Source of the DNA: Pontimonas sp.
Lineage (GTDB): Bacteria; Actinomycetota; Actinomycetes; Actinomycetales; Microbacteriaceae
Length of the DNA: 6,640 nt
Direction: 5' to 3'
NCBI GenBank assembly: GCA_021741925.1
Contig: JAIOWW010000068.1
Coordinates: 1 to 6,640, forward strand
Shown piece after piece: positions 4,649-6,640 of this stretch. The notes beneath the pieces were generated by a model. That model was not told the origin of the DNA and made no database searches. It was given only the letters and a program-made list of their open reading frames with translations. Each line of letters starts with the position of its first letter. Within the stretch, counting starts at the first letter, position 1. Both the position numbers and the translations under genes were made by a program.

Positions 4649-5635
4649 GTGAGCACAGGGTCTCCGAGCGTCAATCCCGAGGACAGGCTTTTTCACCTGA
4701 TTCTCGCTCTTATGGCGACCCGCTCCGGTTTGACCAAGGAGCACATTCTCTCCACTGTTCGCGGCTATCGGGAGGACACCGAGTCGGGAATGGCTCGGGA
4801 AAGCCTCGAGCGCAGGTTCGAGCGCGACAAAGATGCTCTGCGCGAATTGGGGATTCCGCTGGAGGCCACGATCCCGCCCGAGGACGATGGCAACAATAAG
4901 AACACTCTGTATCGAATCCCCAAAGGCGATTATGACCTCCCCGAGGGTGTCGAGTTCACCGGGCGCGATATTGCGCTGCTGAACCTTGCGGCGACACTGT
5001 GGCGGGAGGGAACGCTCTCCAAAGAGGCACACATCGCTACGCGGAAGTTGCAGTCCTTTGGCGTCAGCATCGACGAGCCGCTCCTGGGTTTTGCCCCTCT
5101 GATCAGCACCAGGGATCCCGCTCTGAAGGCACTACGGGATGCTCTCGAGCGGGGGGTGCAAGTCGAGTTTGAGTACCTCAAACCGGGCGAGAATGTGGCC
5201 TCCAGACGACAGGTGTCGCCACTCGCTTTGGTTAACCACGAAGGGCGCTGGCACCTCTACAGTCACGAGACGTCAAGCAACCAGAACAAGACATTTCTTT
5301 TGCGCCGCATCGTCTCCTCAGTGGATGCCCTGGCAGAACCAGCCCTACCCGGTGCGGACGCTGTGGCCGAGGAAGCACTTGCGGATTTGACGCATCTGTA
5401 CGAAAACCAGGTCGCCACCCTCGTCGTTACCCCAGATTCTGATGCGTGGAGTGCTCTCTCGCAGCGACGCGGAACTCAGATTGGTGAGGGTGAACTGAGG
5501 GTGCACTACACCGATGTCAACATCTTTGCCGGAGAACTGAGCTCATTTGGTGACGATGTGATGGTGCTCAAGCCCGGAGAGCTCCGCGATCGAGTGGTTG
5601 ATCACCTGAGAAAGTTGGTGAGCCAGCATGGCTAA
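4649..5635 (+). CDS. pafB: WYL-domain transcriptional regulator PafB
   Basis: PafB pairs with PafC to form PafBC, which in mycobacteria activates the LexA/RecA-independent DNA-damage regulon; despite the name (proteasome accessory factor), it is not part of the proteasome. The 328-residue protein starts at a GTG. A winged helix-turn-helix spans about 10-90, with LIALMATRSGLTK-like helices and the recognition region ESLERRFERDKDALRELG (51-68). The WYL domain spans about 155-230; its namesake motif reads W201-H202-L203-Y204 in GRWHLYSHE, so the central Tyr is His. R219-R220 follow in the LLRRI segment, where WYL proteins keep conserved arginines. A C-terminal WCX-type region runs from about 253 to 328. 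The stop overlaps the pafC start by 8 bp, so the two are probably translated at matched levels. The leaderless-type promoter lies inside a palindrome. Confidence 0.92.
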   Translation: MSTGSPSVNPEDRLFHLILALMATRSGLTKEHILSTVRGYREDTESGMARESLERRFERDKDALRELGIPLEATIPPEDDGNNKNTLYRIPKGDYDLPEGVEFTGRDIALLNLAATLWREGTLSKEAHIATRKLQSFGVSIDEPLLGFAPLISTRDPALKALRDALERGVQVEFEYLKPGENVASRRQVSPLALVNHEGRWHLYSHETSSNQNKTFLLRRIVSSVDALAEPALPGADAVAEEALADLTHLYENQVATLVVTPDSDAWSALSQRRGTQIGEGELRVHYTDVNIFAGELSSFGDDVMVLKPGELRDRVVDHLRKLVSQHG

Positions 5636-6617
5636 GTCCAACCCCAGGCCGACCACGTCGGATAACCTCCTCATGCTTCTCGCTCTAGTTCCCTTCGTGC
5701 TCGATCGGAAGGAAGTGAGTGTGGGCGAAGCGGCCGAGCACTTCGGCCGAAGCGAAAGTGACATTGTCCGCGCTGTGGAGCTCATTGCCTGTGCGGGGAT
5801 TCCCGGCGAGAACGAGGCATACTCCCACCTCGACTTGTTCGACATCGATTGGGACCTTTTTGAGAGTGAACAAAAAATCACTCTGTGGAACACGGTGGCA
5901 TTAGATAACAAACCCCGCTTTAGCGCCCGGGAAGCGACCGCCCTCCTCGCAGGTTTGCAGTACCTTGCCTCTCACCCGGCTTACTCATCACGTGCTGACT
6001 TGGAAGAGGTCATGGCAAAGCTTCGCGCAGGAAGTGGCGCCTCTGGGCCACCTCGTATTGCCGTGGGGGCGACTGCCGTTGCCGAGCATGTCAGCGTGCT
6101 CAACGACGCCATCACCGCTCGCAGGAGTATCACAGCGGTGTATCACAACAAGCGTGGCGAGACCGGTGAGCGAACCCTGGACCCCTTGCTACTGGAGTCT
6201 CGGGACGCGATCTGGTACGTCAGGGCTTGGTGTCATACCCGGCAAGCGCTTCGCACCTTCCGGGTGGACTACATGGAGTCTGTCGAGCTCACCTCACACC
6301 CTCACGCCGATCATTCCTCGATCATCGACGACATCTCCTCGGAGCTCTTTGATCCTTCTCCCAGCGATGTGGTCGTCACCATCGAATGCCCTGCCAGAGC
6401 GCTCCCGATCATTGCGGATTATTTGCCTCGTGGTTTCACTCCACCGCCCGGCGGGGACAGCGTGGTTGTCGATATTCCTTTTGCGCATTACGGGTCCCTC
6501 ACCCACTTTGTGGGAGCTCACCCTGATCTTGTGAGAGTGGTGGCCCCAGCCTCCGCGAAAGAGGCCGTTCAGAGCTTCGCCCGGAATGCTCTGTCCCGCT
6601 ACGCCCAGGGTTCCTAA
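5628..6617 (+). CDS. pafC: WYL-domain transcriptional regulator PafC
   Basis: The partner of PafB in the PafBC activator; in some Arthrobacter the two are naturally fused. The 329-residue protein has an N-terminal helix-turn-helix region (about 12-58; VSVGEAAEHFGRSESDIVRAV at 30-50 supplies the turn and recognition helix), a linker with FSAREATALLAGLQYL (98-113), a WYL domain (about 152-225) with W196-Y197-V198 and the arginines R209 and R212 of LRTFRVDYM, and a C-terminal WCX-type domain (about 246-325). The WYL pocket is thought to sense a ligand; single-stranded DNA has been implicated for PafBC. The ATG at 5628 is preceded by GGTGAG (5617-5622) with a 5-base gap and sits within the end of pafB. 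No frameshift or truncation is visible. In many actinobacteria tatA-tatC follows pafC. Confidence 0.92.
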   Translation: MAKSNPRPTTSDNLLMLLALVPFVLDRKEVSVGEAAEHFGRSESDIVRAVELIACAGIPGENEAYSHLDLFDIDWDLFESEQKITLWNTVALDNKPRFSAREATALLAGLQYLASHPAYSSRADLEEVMAKLRAGSGASGPPRIAVGATAVAEHVSVLNDAITARRSITAVYHNKRGETGERTLDPLLLESRDAIWYVRAWCHTRQALRTFRVDYMESVELTSHPHADHSSIIDDISSELFDPSPSDVVVTIECPARALPIIADYLPRGFTPPPGGDSVVVDIPFAHYGSLTHFVGAHPDLVRVVAPASAKEAVQSFARNALSRYAQGS

Positions 6618-6629
6618 TCTCCCCGGTGC

Positions 6630-6635
6630 TACACT
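6630..6635 (+). promoter_or_regulatory. candidate -10 box (TACACT) for the next gene beyond the window
   Basis: TACACT fits TANNNT and lies 13-18 bases after the pafC stop, five bases from the window end. If it follows the pattern of the four other plus-strand boxes here, a start codon should come within a few bases after 6640. By synteny with other actinobacteria the gene would be tatA. The remaining bases 6618-6629 show nothing else. Confidence 0.35.
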
Positions 6636-6640
6636 TTTGC

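Noticed and set aside
4475..5032. 185-codon open frame on the minus strand spanning the FKBP-pafB junction.
   Set aside because: It lies across two well-supported genes and the pafB promoter and shows no family features.
1137..5149. CTCGAG occurs 12 times in the window, several-fold more than base composition would predict.
   Set aside because: Ten of the twelve are in-frame CTC-GAG (Leu-Glu) codon pairs in PAC2, HAD, trmI, pafB; this reflects codon preference, not a restriction or regulatory site. The exceptions are at 3878 (other frame) and 4628 (intergenic).

Overview
The window looks like core chromosome of an actinobacterium, probably of the Microbacteriaceae. The reasons are the moderately high G+C content, the paired pafB-pafC WYL regulators, an actinobacterial-type PAC2 protein, a TrmI of the Rv2118c type, and starts that lie directly behind TANNNT -10 boxes, as in leaderless actinobacterial genes. 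The family assignment rests on resemblance of gene order and protein sequence and was not tested by a search. No insertion sequence, phage gene, CRISPR array or sign of transfer is visible.

Layout. Positions 1-79 (minus) hold most of a tRNA-Leu(GAG), cut by the window edge. uppP (174-1031, plus) encodes undecaprenyl-diphosphate phosphatase. It runs head-on into a PAC2-family gene (1026-1880, minus), and the two stop codons lie inside a 6-bp overlap. A 62-bp divergent spacer then serves the PAC2 gene and a rightward block of five genes: a HAD-family phosphatase (1943-2626), tRNA (adenine-58-N1)-methyltransferase trmI (2626-3597), an exported tandem FKBP-type prolyl isomerase (3622-4614), pafB (4649-5635) and pafC (5628-6617). 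The HAD/trmI and pafB/pafC pairs overlap at stop and start, which suggests translational coupling. The last 23 bases carry another -10-like box that probably drives the next gene, likely tatA by synteny. The window is almost gap-free. The longest non-genic stretch is 94 bp, and no convincing intrinsic terminator was found.

How the genes relate. uppP recycles the lipid carrier for peptidoglycan. trmI and the tRNA belong to translation. pafB and pafC together form the PafBC activator of the LexA/RecA-independent DNA-damage response in mycobacteria. The order uppP, PAC2, trmI, then pafB-pafC matches the Mycobacterium tuberculosis order Rv2136c, Rv2125, Rv2118c, Rv2096c-Rv2095c. Everything that makes up the Pup-proteasome system in between (mpa/arc, dop, pup, prcBA, pafA) is absent here: only 24 bp separate trmI from the FKBP gene. 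The main message of the window is therefore a collapsed proteasome locus that keeps the transcription factor and the PAC2 gene while lacking the degradation machinery.

Regulation. Four plus-strand genes (uppP, HAD, FKBP, pafB) have a TANNNT hexamer ending 6-8 bases before the start codon and no usable Shine-Dalgarno. The PAC2 gene instead has a GGAGG ribosome site. The -10 box of pafB lies inside a near-perfect 15-bp palindrome, a candidate operator.
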